The notes: generated by a model not told the origin, from the letters alone. 64,000 nt of DNA from QZKY01 sp963666295 (GCA_963666295.1 OY762707.1:930001-994000), one strand, 5' to 3'. Shown: positions 52,055 through 61,327, counted from the stretch's first letter. Translations and numbers: made by a program.

Positions 52055-53482
52055 ATGACTGGCACTCCTTTACTCCCGTACGCTTTTGCGCGCAACTTCA
52101 GTCTTCTGGCGGTACAAGATGAGGATGGTATTGCGTTAAGCATCTCCGCTGCAACCTTGCCCTCTGCTATCACCGAAGTCGGCCGCCATTACGGTGCCAT
52201 GCGCCTGACGCGCCTATCCAGTGAAGACCTAGGTGCCGCAATTGCCAAAGCCTACGCCGGCTCAGGCGGCAATGCCGCGCAATTGGCAGACGAATTCGAG
52301 GTGGAATCCAGCGTTGATCTGGCGCGGCTACTGCAAGAACTGCCCGCGGTGGAAGACTTGCTGGAGGCCGAAGACGATGCGCCCGTGATCAGGATGATCA
52401 ATGCGCTGCTGACACAAGGATTGCGCGAAGGTGCATCAGACATTCATTTCGAGCCCTTCGAGCAATCTTCTGTCGTACGCTTTCGCGTGGATGGCATGCT
52501 GCGCGATATTGTGCGCCCCAGGAAAGCGATTCACGCCGCGTTGATTTCCCGTATCAAGATCATGGCGCAACTCGACATCGCCGAAAAACGCCAGCCGCAG
52601 GATGGGCGCATTGCGTTGCGCATTGGCGGCAAAGCGCTCGACGTGCGTGTTTCCACCCTGCCAACCGGACACGGTGAACGCGCTGTACTGCGCCTGCTCG
52701 ACAAGCAAGCTGGCCGTCTCAATCTGCAACATCTCGGCATGGATGATACTCACCTGGCGCAATTTGACCTGCTCATCAAGCAACCGCACGGCATCGTGCT
52801 GGTCACCGGCCCGACCGGCTCCGGCAAAACCACGACGCTGTATGCCGCGCTATCGCGCCTGAAGGACACCGCCACCAATATCCTGACGGTGGAAGACCCG
52901 ATTGAATACGATCTTGAAGGCATCGGCCAGATGCAGGTCAACCCACGTATTGACATCGGCTTCGCCAAAGCGCTACGCGCGATTCTGCGCCAGGATCCAG
53001 ATGTGATCATGATTGGCGAAATCCGCGACTTGGAGACCGCGCAAATTGCAGTGCAAGCTTCGCTGACCGGACATCTGGTGCTGGCCACCCTGCACACCAA
53101 CGACGCCGCCTCTGCCGTCACCCGCCTGCTGGACATGGGTATTGAGCCCTTCCTGCTATCCTCGTCACTGCTGGGCGTGGTTGCGCAACGCTTGGTGCGC
53201 AAGCTGTGTCCACACTGCCGCCATTTCGATGGTCAGGCGTGGCAAGCGGCTGGCTGTGACCGATGTAGTCATACCGGTTATCTGGGACGCACGGGCATTT
53301 ATGAAGTGCTGCCCGCAACCGACCCGATTCGCGCCCTGATTCACAACCAGGCTGCCGAAGCCGAGATTCGTGCAGCGGCACAGGCAAACGGTATGCAGAC
53401 ATTACGCGAAGACGGTGAGCGCTGGCTGAAGAGCGGTGACACCACCTTGGCCGAACTCTTACGCGTTTCGAGAGACAGCTAG
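52055..53482 (+). CDS. gspE: Type II secretion ATPase GspE
   Basis: GspE powers pseudopilus assembly. It has Walker A LVTGPTGSGKTTTLYAALS, the Asp box LTVEDPIEYDLEG, Walker B RQDPDVIMIGEIRDLETA and the His box LATLHTNDAASAVTRLLDM. The zinc-binding pairs are CPHC and CDRC, separated by only about 12 residues. That is a short spacing, but both pairs are intact. Its 475 residues are slightly short for GspE. It starts 7 bases after gspD. Confidence 0.96.
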   Translation: MTGTPLLPYAFARNFSLLAVQDEDGIALSISAATLPSAITEVGRHYGAMRLTRLSSEDLGAAIAKAYAGSGGNAAQLADEFEVESSVDLARLLQELPAVEDLLEAEDDAPVIRMINALLTQGLREGASDIHFEPFEQSSVVRFRVDGMLRDIVRPRKAIHAALISRIKIMAQLDIAEKRQPQDGRIALRIGGKALDVRVSTLPTGHGERAVLRLLDKQAGRLNLQHLGMDDTHLAQFDLLIKQPHGIVLVTGPTGSGKTTTLYAALSRLKDTATNILTVEDPIEYDLEGIGQMQVNPRIDIGFAKALRAILRQDPDVIMIGEIRDLETAQIAVQASLTGHLVLATLHTNDAASAVTRLLDMGIEPFLLSSSLLGVVAQRLVRKLCPHCRHFDGQAWQAAGCDRCSHTGYLGRTGIYEVLPATDPIRALIHNQAAEAEIRAAAQANGMQTLREDGERWLKSGDTTLAELLRVSRDS

Positions 53483-53484
53483 CG

Positions 53485-54705
53485 ATGACCGCCTTCCGCT
53501 ACGAAGCCGTTGACAACAGCGGCAAAACCAAAACAGGTGTGCTAAATGCCGATAGCGCGCGTGCCGCTCGAGCGGAATTGCGCGCACAGGGCTTGTTGCC
53601 ACTCATGGTCGAAGCGATTTCATCGAACGCCGCCTCACCCACGCCGCAACGCCGATTCTTTAAGCGGGAACGGCTGACTTCAACCGAGCTATCGCTATTC
53701 ACACGCCAACTCGCCAGCCTGCTGGAAGCGGGTCTGCCGCTGGAACATACGCTAACCGCCCTGCTGGAACAGGCCGAGCGGCATTATGTGCGTGATCTGA
53801 TCGCTGCATTGCGCGCCGATGTCATCAGCGGAAATTCCTTTTCCAGCGCGTTGGCGCAGCATCCGCGCGATTTTTCTGACATTTACCGCGCGCTAGTCGC
53901 GTCCGGCGAACAAGTCGGGCAATTGTCGCGCGTGTTGGCGCGCCTGGCCGATTACATTGAACGCCGCAACACACTGATGCAGAAAGTGCGCCTGGCCTTT
54001 ACCTACCCGACCATTGTGGCCTGTGTCGCCTTCCTGATCGTGCTCTTTTTGCTCACTTATGTGGTGCCGCAAATTGTGTCCGTCTTTGCCGACCGCAAGC
54101 AATCGCTACCGATGCTCACGGACGTCATGTTGGCTATCTCAAATTTTGTGCGCCACTACGGTATTTACATGCTGCTGCTTGGCATTGGTGGCGGCATCCT
54201 ATGGCAGTTTGCGCAGCGCAACCCAAACGTCAAGCGCCGCTGGCATGCGTGGCGAATGAATGCGCCGTTGTATGGTCGGTTCGAGCGCAGCCTGAATACG
54301 GCGCGCTTTGCCAGTACGCTGGCCATTACCGCCGGTTCCGGCGTGCCCATCCTGCAAGCACTTCGAACCAGCCGCGACACGCTGAACAATGTCGCCCTGC
54401 GCGAATTGGTCGATGACGCCACCGCCAGCGTGCGCGAAGGATCAAGCCTCGCGCGCGCCCTGTCCAGACAGAAAACTTTCCCGCCGCTGCTTATACACAT
54501 GATTCACGCCGGCGAGATTACCGGCGAACTGCCATCCATGCTGGAACGTGCCGCCAACATTCAGGAACAAGAACTAGAACGCCGCGCGCTCTCCATGGCC
54601 AGCATTTTGGAACCCGCACTGATTCTCGTCATGGGTGCCATCGTGCTTGTCATCGTGCTGGCCGTACTGATGCCAATCATCGAAATCAACCAGTTAGTCA
54701 GATAG
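53485..54705 (+). CDS. gspF: Type II secretion inner-membrane platform protein GspF
   Basis: GspF is the polytopic platform protein. Two cytoplasmic T2SSF domains are visible, with LFTRQLASLLEAGLPLEHTLTALLEQA and ARFASTLAITAGSGVPILQALRTSRDTL. Membrane helices are present near residues 170-195 and 220-240 and at the C terminus (ALILVMGAIVLVIVLAVLMPIIEINQLV). The length is 406. It starts two bases after gspE. Confidence 0.96.
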   Translation: MTAFRYEAVDNSGKTKTGVLNADSARAARAELRAQGLLPLMVEAISSNAASPTPQRRFFKRERLTSTELSLFTRQLASLLEAGLPLEHTLTALLEQAERHYVRDLIAALRADVISGNSFSSALAQHPRDFSDIYRALVASGEQVGQLSRVLARLADYIERRNTLMQKVRLAFTYPTIVACVAFLIVLFLLTYVVPQIVSVFADRKQSLPMLTDVMLAISNFVRHYGIYMLLLGIGGGILWQFAQRNPNVKRRWHAWRMNAPLYGRFERSLNTARFASTLAITAGSGVPILQALRTSRDTLNNVALRELVDDATASVREGSSLARALSRQKTFPPLLIHMIHAGEITGELPSMLERAANIQEQELERRALSMASILEPALILVMGAIVLVIVLAVLMPIIEINQLVR

Positions 54706-54721
54706 GAGAACCGAGCAAACC

Positions 54722-55132
54722 ATGAAATATGCACGCCAAACGGTCCATCTTCTGCTATTCATCCTGCTGTGTGCCTCCGTTGCCTACTGGGGCATGCAAT
54801 TGCTCCAGCCCAAACCGCGCGCGCAAGCACCAGCATCCAGCCCGGTTTACAGCCTCAAGTCGGCTGAAAAACTGATGGGGATGGATACCGTCATTGTCTC
54901 TGCGTCCAGCCACTACCAACTCAGCGGCATCATTAACGCGGATAAACAAGAAGATGGGGTCGCCCTGATCGCGGTCAACGGCAAACCGGCACGCGCCTTT
55001 CGCGTTGGCTCCGCGGTTCTGCCCGGTGTGCAGGTCAAGACCGTGCATGAAAAATCCGTGACGCTCTCGGAAAACGGCGTTAACCGAAAACTCGAACTAC
55101 CACAAATCAAAACGCTACCTGCGCGCAAGTAG
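54722..55132 (+). CDS. gspC: Short type II secretion protein GspC (HR domain only)
   Basis: GspC connects the inner-membrane platform with the secretin GspD. A membrane helix (HLLLFILLCASVAYWGMQLL) is followed by a linker and the HR domain (YQLSGIINADKQEDGVALIAVNGKPARAFRVGSAVLPGVQVKTVHEKSVTL). It stops at 136 residues, so the PDZ or coiled-coil C-terminal domain of longer homologues is missing. It is last in the operon, 16 bases after gspF, instead of first. Confidence 0.85.
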   Translation: MKYARQTVHLLLFILLCASVAYWGMQLLQPKPRAQAPASSPVYSLKSAEKLMGMDTVIVSASSHYQLSGIINADKQEDGVALIAVNGKPARAFRVGSAVLPGVQVKTVHEKSVTLSENGVNRKLELPQIKTLPARK

Positions 55133-55302
55133 AACGGATAAAAACTAAATTCATACGACACTGCGCATTCAAAACCCGCTTAAACACATGCGGCTTGCAT
55201 GGCTAGTTGTATGACTGCAACACCTGCCTTTCCCATTGCCATGATCAAGCCTTATAATTTGACGGTTATACAATTTTTAACAAGCCACAAAAAGGAAATA
55301 AC

Positions 55303-56370
55303 ATGAAAAAAACACTGATTGCACTGGCTGCGCTCGGCATGGCGGCCGGTGCGGCGCAAGCAAGCAACGTGACCATTTACGGCCAGCTTCAGCCTTCGTA
55401 CGACTTTGTGGAAGTGAAAGAAACTGTTTCGAATGATCAGGGCACGAGCCGTTACGATGAAGACATCACCACCATGTCCAATAACAACAGCCGCATCGGC
55501 TTCAAAGGCTCGGAAGATCTGGGCAACGGCCTGCAAGCCATCTTCAAGCTGGAAAGCAAATTCGATATGGTTGATGGCGGTGGCTTTGTCAGCGCGCGTG
55601 ATACCTACCTTGGCCTGAAAGGCGATTTCGGCACCGTCATGGTCGGCAACATCGACTCGGTTTACAAATCGATTTCTGCCAAGTATGACTCATTTTCCGA
55701 CACCATCGGCGACTATAACAGCATCATGGGCCAGTACTTGGTATACCCAGGAGACGCTGATCAACGCTACCCTAAAACGGCCAAATACATTTCGCCATGC
55801 ATGAACGGCGTCAAACTGATGGCGAACTACACACTGGTTGGCGCTGCAAACCATGTCAACGGTGAATGGGGCGTCGGTGCGACCTATGACAATGGGCCGT
55901 TAAACGTATTGTTTGCCTACGAAAAGATCTCGGACAATTATATTCAGGAGCTCATGGGTGGTGGTGCCGATAATGTTCAAAACCCCAGCGCATGGAAAGT
56001 AGGTGCTTCCTACCAAATCGACGATGTTACGCTGAAAGCCATCTTTGAAAAAGGCAAGGTTGACGGCGAAAGCCTGAGAAACTTCTACCTCGGCGTGGAC
56101 TATAAAGTGAACAGCAGCACCACGCTGATGGCGCATTACATGGATGCCAACGAGCGCACGTTTAACTACGATAACGGCATTGACAGCACCACGGTGGAAG
56201 GTGCCGATGCATGGAGCGTGGGCGTAGATTACAAACTGTCCAAACGCACCAGCATCCAGGGCATTTACACCGATTTTGACATCAGTGGCTATGAGGTTGA
56301 TAGCACTGGGACTACAAGTGGAAAAATGGAACTCAGCGGCTTCTCCGTTCGCCTGCAACACAAGTTCTAA
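55303..56370 (+). CDS. Gram-negative general porin
   Basis: The protein is an outer-membrane beta-barrel trimer of the Gram-negative porin (OmpC/Porin_4) class that passes small hydrophilic solutes. A signal peptide (MKKTLIALAALGMAAGAAQA) precedes VTIYGQLQPSYDFVEVK. Repeated amphipathic strands follow, including SRIGFKGSEDLGNGLQAIFKLES and the typical RDTYLGLKGDFGTVMVGN. The final residue is Phe (RLQHKF), as needed for barrel insertion. A TATAAT box at 55253-55258 could be its -10 element. The length is 355. Substrate preference is unknown. Confidence 0.93.
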   Translation: MKKTLIALAALGMAAGAAQASNVTIYGQLQPSYDFVEVKETVSNDQGTSRYDEDITTMSNNNSRIGFKGSEDLGNGLQAIFKLESKFDMVDGGGFVSARDTYLGLKGDFGTVMVGNIDSVYKSISAKYDSFSDTIGDYNSIMGQYLVYPGDADQRYPKTAKYISPCMNGVKLMANYTLVGAANHVNGEWGVGATYDNGPLNVLFAYEKISDNYIQELMGGGADNVQNPSAWKVGASYQIDDVTLKAIFEKGKVDGESLRNFYLGVDYKVNSSTTLMAHYMDANERTFNYDNGIDSTTVEGADAWSVGVDYKLSKRTSIQGIYTDFDISGYEVDSTGTTSGKMELSGFSVRLQHKF

Positions 56371-56394
56371 TCAATTTTTTGCTCACTACACTTC

Positions 56395-56430
56395 ACAAAA
56401 AAACGACCATCAAAAGATGGTCGTTTTTCT
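56395..56430. terminator. Bidirectional terminator between porin and hslU
   Basis: AAACGACCAT pairs with ATGGTCGTTT around a 6-base loop, with an A-run on the left and TTTTCTTT on the right. It serves both convergent genes. Confidence 0.9.
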
Positions 56431-56449
56431 TTGTAGCGTTAACGACAAA

Positions 56450-57796
56450 CTACAAAACATAACGCGACAAATCCTCATCCGCCACTAACGCATCCAGCCG
56501 CTCGTTGACATACGCCGCATCAATCACGATGGTGTCGCCTCTGGATTCACTGGCAGAAAACGAAATTTCTTCCAGCAGCTTTTCCATCACCGTGTACAGA
56601 CGACGCGCCCCGATGTTTTCCGTCCGCTCATTGACCGAATAGGCAATCTCGGCCAGCCGCTTGATACCGTCCTCGGCAAACTGAATCGTGACGCCCTCGG
56701 TTTGCAACAGCGCCTCATACTGGATGGTCAGGCAGGCATCAGTGCTGGTCAGGATACGCTCGAAGTCAGCAATCGAAAGCGATTCCAGTTCGACGCGAAT
56801 CGGGAAGCGCCCCTGCAATTCCGGAATCAGATCTGATGGCTTGGCAAGATGAAACGCACCGGAGGCAATGAACAGGATATGGTCGGTCTTGATCATGCCG
56901 TATTTGGTATTCACCGTCGTTCCCTCAACCAGCGGCAGCAGGTCGCGCTGTACGCCGGCGCGAGAAACATCCGCCGATCCGGTTTCGGCACGCGCGGCGA
57001 TCTTGTCGATTTCGTCCAGAAACACAATGCCATTCTGCTCGACATTGGTGACCGCCTTCTGCTTCAAGTCATCCTGATTCACCAGCTTGGACGCCTCTTC
57101 TTCAACCAGGATTTTCATGGCATCCCGAATTTTCATCTTGCGCGCCTTGGTGCGGCCGCTACCCATGCCGGAAAACATTTGCTGGATTTGCTCGGTCATT
57201 TCCTCCATACCCGGCGGCGCCATGATTTCCATCTGTGGTGCGGGTTCAGTCAGCTCGATTTCGATTTCCTTGTCATCCAGCGCCCCCTCACGCAAGCGCT
57301 TGCGAAACGTCTGCCGCGTCGCATTACCCGATTTTGACTCGCTTTCTCGCGTTGTTGAGTCGGCATTGAAGCCAAAATCACGCGGCTGCGGCACCAGAAT
57401 GTCGAGGATGCGGTCTTCTGCCGCGTCTTCTGCACCAGCACGCACCTTTTTCATCTCCAGCTCACGCGTCTGCTTGATGCTGATCTCTGCCAGATCGCGA
57501 ATGATGGTCTCCACATCGCGGCCCACATAGCCCACTTCGGTAAACTTGGTGGCTTCGATCTTGATGAAAGGCGCATCCGCCAGACGCGCCAATCGGCGGG
57601 CAATTTCGGTCTTGCCAACGCCGGTCGGGCCAATCATCAGGATGTTTTTTGGCGTGATTTCATGCCGTAACGGCTCCGCCACTTGCTGACGACGCCAGCG
57701 ATTGCGCAAGGCAATGGCAACAGCACGTTTGGCATCGCCCTGGCCGACGACATTTTTATCCAGTTCAGTAACAATTTCTTTGGGTGACAGGTTCAT
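56450..57796 (-). CDS. hslU: HslU ATPase subunit of the HslVU protease
   Basis: HslU is the AAA+ unfoldase that feeds proteins to HslV. It has an N-terminal LSPKEIVTELDKNVVGQGDAKRAVAIALRNRWRRQQ, Walker A MIGPTGVGKTEIARRLA and Walker B GIVFLDEIDKIA. The I-domain lies between about residues 110 and 240. The C terminus EDLSRYVL is the conserved activating tail that docks into HslV. Its 448 residues are normal. It lies 22 bases downstream of hslV in the same operon. Confidence 0.97.
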   Translation of the reverse strand: MNLSPKEIVTELDKNVVGQGDAKRAVAIALRNRWRRQQVAEPLRHEITPKNILMIGPTGVGKTEIARRLARLADAPFIKIEATKFTEVGYVGRDVETIIRDLAEISIKQTRELEMKKVRAGAEDAAEDRILDILVPQPRDFGFNADSTTRESESKSGNATRQTFRKRLREGALDDKEIEIELTEPAPQMEIMAPPGMEEMTEQIQQMFSGMGSGRTKARKMKIRDAMKILVEEEASKLVNQDDLKQKAVTNVEQNGIVFLDEIDKIAARAETGSADVSRAGVQRDLLPLVEGTTVNTKYGMIKTDHILFIASGAFHLAKPSDLIPELQGRFPIRVELESLSIADFERILTSTDACLTIQYEALLQTEGVTIQFAEDGIKRLAEIAYSVNERTENIGARRLYTVMEKLLEEISFSASESRGDTIVIDAAYVNERLDALVADEDLSRYVL

Positions 57797-57818
57797 GATG
57801 TTTTCCGGATAGCGAGAA

Positions 57819-58355
57819 TTAGTTCAGCGTTTCAATGGTGTGCGAAGCGTTGGTGTAAATGCACAGTTCACCGGCGATTTCAAGCGCCTTGGTGACGATT
57901 TCTGCCGGTGACAAATCCGTGTTGCGCTGAAGCGCCAGTGCCGCCGATTGGGCGAACGAGCCACCAGAGCCGATCGCACCCACGCCGTCTTCTGGCTCCA
58001 GCACGTCACCATTGCCGGTAATGACCAGGGTCATGTTCTTGTCCGCGACCAGCAGCATCGCTTCCAGACGGCGCAGCATGCGGTCGGTGCGCCAGTCCTT
58101 GGCCAGTTCAACCGATGAGCGCAGCAAATTGCCCTGATACATTTCGAGCTTGGCCTCAAAACGCTCAATCAAGGTAAAGGCGTCGGCCGTGCCGCCCGCA
58201 AACCCTGCCAGCACCTGACCGTGATAAAGCGTGCGCACCTTGCGGGCACTGCCCTTCATCACCACACTACCAAGCGTGACCTGACCGTCGCCGCCCAGCG
58301 CCACCGAAGCGCCGCGACGTACGGATAAAATCGTCGTGCCGTGAAATTGTTCCAT
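57819..58355 (-). CDS. hslV: HslV protease subunit
   Basis: HslV is the proteasome-like peptidase with an N-terminal threonine nucleophile. From the ATG at 58355 the protein begins MEQFHGTTILSVRRGASVAL. Removal of the first six residues exposes Thr at the start of TTILSVRRG. Other matches are SGGSFAQSAALAL and the C-terminal IYTNASHTIETLN. Five upstream codons (MLEGT) are in frame but are probably not used. The operon is preceded by a sigma-32-like promoter at 58386-58413. Confidence 0.96.
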   Translation of the reverse strand: MEQFHGTTILSVRRGASVALGGDGQVTLGSVVMKGSARKVRTLYHGQVLAGFAGGTADAFTLIERFEAKLEMYQGNLLRSSVELAKDWRTDRMLRRLEAMLLVADKNMTLVITGNGDVLEPEDGVGAIGSGGSFAQSAALALQRNTDLSPAEIVTKALEIAGELCIYTNASHTIETLN

Positions 58356-58385
58356 AGTGCCCTCAAGCAATTAATTAAGTGGGTT

Positions 58386-58413
58386 ATATTGGGGTAATAT
58401 AACTCATTGCAAG
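58386..58413 (-). promoter_or_regulatory. Sigma-32 (heat-shock) type promoter of hslVU
   Basis: On the minus strand CTTGCAA, 12 bases, CCCCAATAT lies about 30 bases before the hslV start. This matches the sigma-32 pattern CTTGAAA, 11-16 bases, CCCCATnT closely. It fits the known heat-shock control of hslVU and the presence of rpoH at 32.5 kb. Confidence 0.75.
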
Positions 58414-58479
58414 GGGCAAACCGTCATTCCCGTGTGACACGAAGCTGATACAATTGGCCGCTTTGTTGCTTTCCACGTC

Positions 58480-60537
58480 ATGCCCTCTTCTTCCCTGCAC
58501 CAACTCAACCCACCACAGCGCGAAGCCGTCCGGTATCTGGACGGGCCGTGTCTGGTATTGGCTGGTGCCGGATCGGGCAAAACGCGCGTCATCACGCAAA
58601 AAATCGCCCATCTGATTGAAGTGGGCGGATACGAAGCCAGCAATATTGCAGCGCTCACCTTCACCAACAAGGCCGCCGCCGAAATGCAGGAGCGGGTTGC
58701 AAAACTGCTCAGAAACCCGGAGCAGTCTGCCAACCTGACGATTTCTACCTTCCACTCACTGGGCGTACGCATTTTGCGTCAGGAAGCGCAGGCGCTGAAC
58801 CTTAAGCGCAACTTTTCCATCATGGACAGTGCCGACTGTTTTGCCATGATTCAGGATCATGCAGTCACAACAGATCGTCAGCTGATACGCCGCCTGCAAT
58901 CAACCATTTCGCTTTGGAAAAATGCCCTGCTTTCACCGGACGCGGCGCTGAGTCATGCAATCGATGAGCATGAAGCACAGGCCGCGCGTATCTACCGCAA
59001 TTACGTCGCCACGCTTTCTGCCTACCAGGCGGTCGATTTTGACGACTTGATCCGCCTGCCGGTCGCGCTCTTTCGCCAGAATGAAGACATTCGCGAACGC
59101 TGGCAGCGCAGCCTGCGTTATCTGCTGGTCGATGAATATCAGGACACCAACACCTGCCAGTACGAGCTGGTAAAACTACTGGTGACCGGTGTGGGCAAAA
59201 AACCGCTGTTCACCGCCGTTGGCGACGACGATCAAGCCATTTATGCCTGGCGCGGCGCCACCATCGAAAACCTGAAAACGCTGCAGACCGACTTTCCCGA
59301 CCTCAAGCTAATCAAACTGGAACAGAACTACCGCTCCAGCACGCGCATTCTGCAAGCCGCGAACGCCGTCATTGCCAACAATCCGAAACTGTTTGAAAAG
59401 TCGCTCTGGTCGGACATTGGCCTCGGTGAACCGATTCAGGTGCTGAGCATGGATGATGACGCGCAGGAAGCTGAGGATGTGGTCATTCGCATGTCGGCGC
59501 ATCGCTTCGAACGCCGCGCCAAATTTTCTGACTATGCCATTCTCTACCGCGGCAACCATCAGGCGCGTCTTTTTGAACAGGCACTGCGGCGCGAACGCAT
59601 CCCGTACACGATTTCAGGCGGGCAGAGTTTTTTCGACCGTGCCGAAATCAAGGATATCGTCAGCTACCTGCGCCTGATCGCCAATGCGGACGATGACCCG
59701 GCTTTCATCCGCGCCGTCACCACACCCAAACGCGGCGTCGGTCAGGCCACGCTGGAAGCGCTCGGGCAATTTGCCGGAAAATGGCAATGCTCACTATTTG
59801 ATGCCGTATACAAAGGCGGAATCGAAGCAATCTTGCCAGAACGTCAGCTACGCCCCTTGCGTGCGTTCTGCGACTTCATCAACAAACTCGAAGCGCGCGC
59901 CAGCAAGCGGCTGCCGGTTGGAAATGGCGAAGTCGCGGCTGAAACGCTGGACGACATGATGGCAGAAATCATGTATGAAGCGCATTTGTACAATCAGTTC
60001 GATGACCGCCAGGCACGCGAGAAATGGCAAAACGTCTGTGAATTCACGAACTGGCTGAAAGAAAAAGGGCAAGGCGGAAAACACGGTGACGATGGCGACC
60101 GAACACTGCTGGAACTGACGCAAATGGTGGCGCTGATGACAATGCTGGAAAACCGCGACGCCGACCCGAATGCGGTACGCCTCTCCACCCTGCATGCCGC
60201 CAAGGGGCTCGAGTTTCCGCACGTGTTTCTCGTCGGCGTTGAAGAAGGCATCCTGCCGCATACGGGCGACCCGGACACTCCGACTGAGGTACTGGCCGCA
60301 CGGATTGAAGAAGAACGGCGACTGATGTATGTTGGCATCACACGCGCGCAGCGCAGCCTGCATATTTCGTGGTGCCAGAAGCGCAAGCGCGCGCGCGAAA
60401 TCGTGCCGTGCGAAATCTCGCGTTTTGTTGCCGAAATGTGTCTGGATCAGGGCAATGCGCAGCCAAAGGAAGATGAAGTGTTGACACCGCAAGATCGCCT
60501 CGCCAGCATGAAGGCGCTGCTGAAAATGCAAAAGTGA
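58480..60537 (+). CDS. rep: ATP-dependent DNA helicase Rep
   Basis: Rep is a superfamily 1 3'-5' helicase that clears proteins and restarts stalled forks. Its motifs are Walker A VLAGAGSGKTRVITQK, ALTFTNKAAAEMQERV, YLLVDEYQDTNTCQY, GDDDQAIYAWRGA, LEQNYRSS and EEERRLMYVGITRAQRSL. The length of 685 and the SLYTVY-type 2B region without a Tudor tail favour Rep over UvrD, which is encoded at 28.5 kb. slyX follows after 16 bases. Confidence 0.9.
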   Translation: MPSSSLHQLNPPQREAVRYLDGPCLVLAGAGSGKTRVITQKIAHLIEVGGYEASNIAALTFTNKAAAEMQERVAKLLRNPEQSANLTISTFHSLGVRILRQEAQALNLKRNFSIMDSADCFAMIQDHAVTTDRQLIRRLQSTISLWKNALLSPDAALSHAIDEHEAQAARIYRNYVATLSAYQAVDFDDLIRLPVALFRQNEDIRERWQRSLRYLLVDEYQDTNTCQYELVKLLVTGVGKKPLFTAVGDDDQAIYAWRGATIENLKTLQTDFPDLKLIKLEQNYRSSTRILQAANAVIANNPKLFEKSLWSDIGLGEPIQVLSMDDDAQEAEDVVIRMSAHRFERRAKFSDYAILYRGNHQARLFEQALRRERIPYTISGGQSFFDRAEIKDIVSYLRLIANADDDPAFIRAVTTPKRGVGQATLEALGQFAGKWQCSLFDAVYKGGIEAILPERQLRPLRAFCDFINKLEARASKRLPVGNGEVAAETLDDMMAEIMYEAHLYNQFDDRQAREKWQNVCEFTNWLKEKGQGGKHGDDGDRTLLELTQMVALMTMLENRDADPNAVRLSTLHAAKGLEFPHVFLVGVEEGILPHTGDPDTPTEVLAARIEEERRLMYVGITRAQRSLHISWCQKRKRAREIVPCEISRFVAEMCLDQGNAQPKEDEVLTPQDRLASMKALLKMQK

Positions 60538-60553
60538 CCCCAAAGGAAAAACC

Positions 60554-60760
60554 ATGAGAGAAGAACGAATCATCAACATTGAAATCAAGGTCACGCATCT
60601 GGAAGATCAGATTGACGAAATGAACAAAACCATTTACCGCCAGCAGCAACAGATCGACCGTTTAATCAATGCAGCCTCCTCAATGGCAAAACGGCTCGAT
60701 GCACTGTCAGAAAACAATGATCAAACCAGCCCGGCTGACGAAAGACCTCCGCATTATTAA
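60554..60760 (+). CDS. slyX: SlyX family protein
   Basis: The 68-residue protein is a small coiled-coil protein of the SlyX family, of unknown biochemical role. It shows a heptad-rich helix (RIINIEIKVTHLEDQIDEMN, then KTIYRQQQQIDRLINA) and ends with the family's PPHY (here ERPPHY). A ribosome-binding site (AAGGAAAA) is 4-5 bases upstream. It may be co-transcribed with rep. Confidence 0.9.
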   Translation: MREERIINIEIKVTHLEDQIDEMNKTIYRQQQQIDRLINAASSMAKRLDALSENNDQTSPADERPPHY

Positions 60761-60783
60761 TACTAGAAAATGAAATTTGCTCT

Positions 60784-61110
60784 ATGACTCAAACCGATCA
60801 GGAAAAACGGGATGAAATCCTGCACGCCAAACTGAACCTGGAAACCTCGCAAATTGCGTGGTCCGAGCTGGAACGCTTTTTTGCATCTGGCATCATTTTT
60901 ACTGTGACCGAAACACTGGACCTGGTTGATGTCGCCGTCCAGATCGCGAATGACAACACCCATTTGGTTTCGGCGTGGCTGGAGCAGGGCCTGCTGACCA
61001 GAGTCACCGACGAACAGGCGCAAGCCTGGGCAGAGTACGACACCGCCGTCTGGACCGTGGTTCTGAAACCCTGGATTCTGGTGCAAGGGGAAAGGCGGCA
61101 GCCGCATTAA
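60784..61110 (+). CDS. DUF2288 family protein
   Basis: The 108-residue acidic protein matches the DUF2288 pattern. It has LHAKLNLETSQIAWSELERFFASG, VTETLDLVDVAVQIANDN and a tryptophan-rich end (VWTVVLKPWILVQG). The function of this family is unknown. No signal peptide or membrane helix is seen. It lies 23 bases after slyX. Confidence 0.8.
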   Translation: MTQTDQEKRDEILHAKLNLETSQIAWSELERFFASGIIFTVTETLDLVDVAVQIANDNTHLVSAWLEQGLLTRVTDEQAQAWAEYDTAVWTVVLKPWILVQGERRQPH

Positions 61111-61261
61111 TGCCACAAACAGGCCCGTCATCTATTTACGCCATATTTCTCCCGATGCCTATTAGCAATTGGTGCATGCAAATAGCCACCGAAAAACTTC
61201 TACAGACCTGCCTGTTTGGTGTAACCTATGTGGCTTTATGGGATTAGCCTGCGATAGGCAC

Positions 61262-61310
61262 GCAACATGCAAATGTTGCCTTTGATCGCGTGGCGCTACT
61301 GGTAGCGCCA
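61262..61310 (+). promoter_or_regulatory. Two adjacent perfect hairpins upstream of the lipoprotein gene
   Basis: The first pairs GCAACAT with ATGTTGC (61262-61279). The second pairs TGGCGCTAC with GTAGCGCCA (61291-61310) with a two-base loop. They end 17 bases before the ATG of the next gene, with no T-run after them. They may be an operator or an mRNA leader structure rather than a terminator. The rest of the 217-base gap (61111-61327) shows no gene. Confidence 0.4.
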
Positions 61311-61327
61311 AATTGAACGAGGGAAAA

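Noticed and set aside
58423..58450. A single GTCATTCCCG motif as a third REPIN-like element
   Set aside because: Only one short arm is present, without an inverted partner, so it is not called as a repeat copy.
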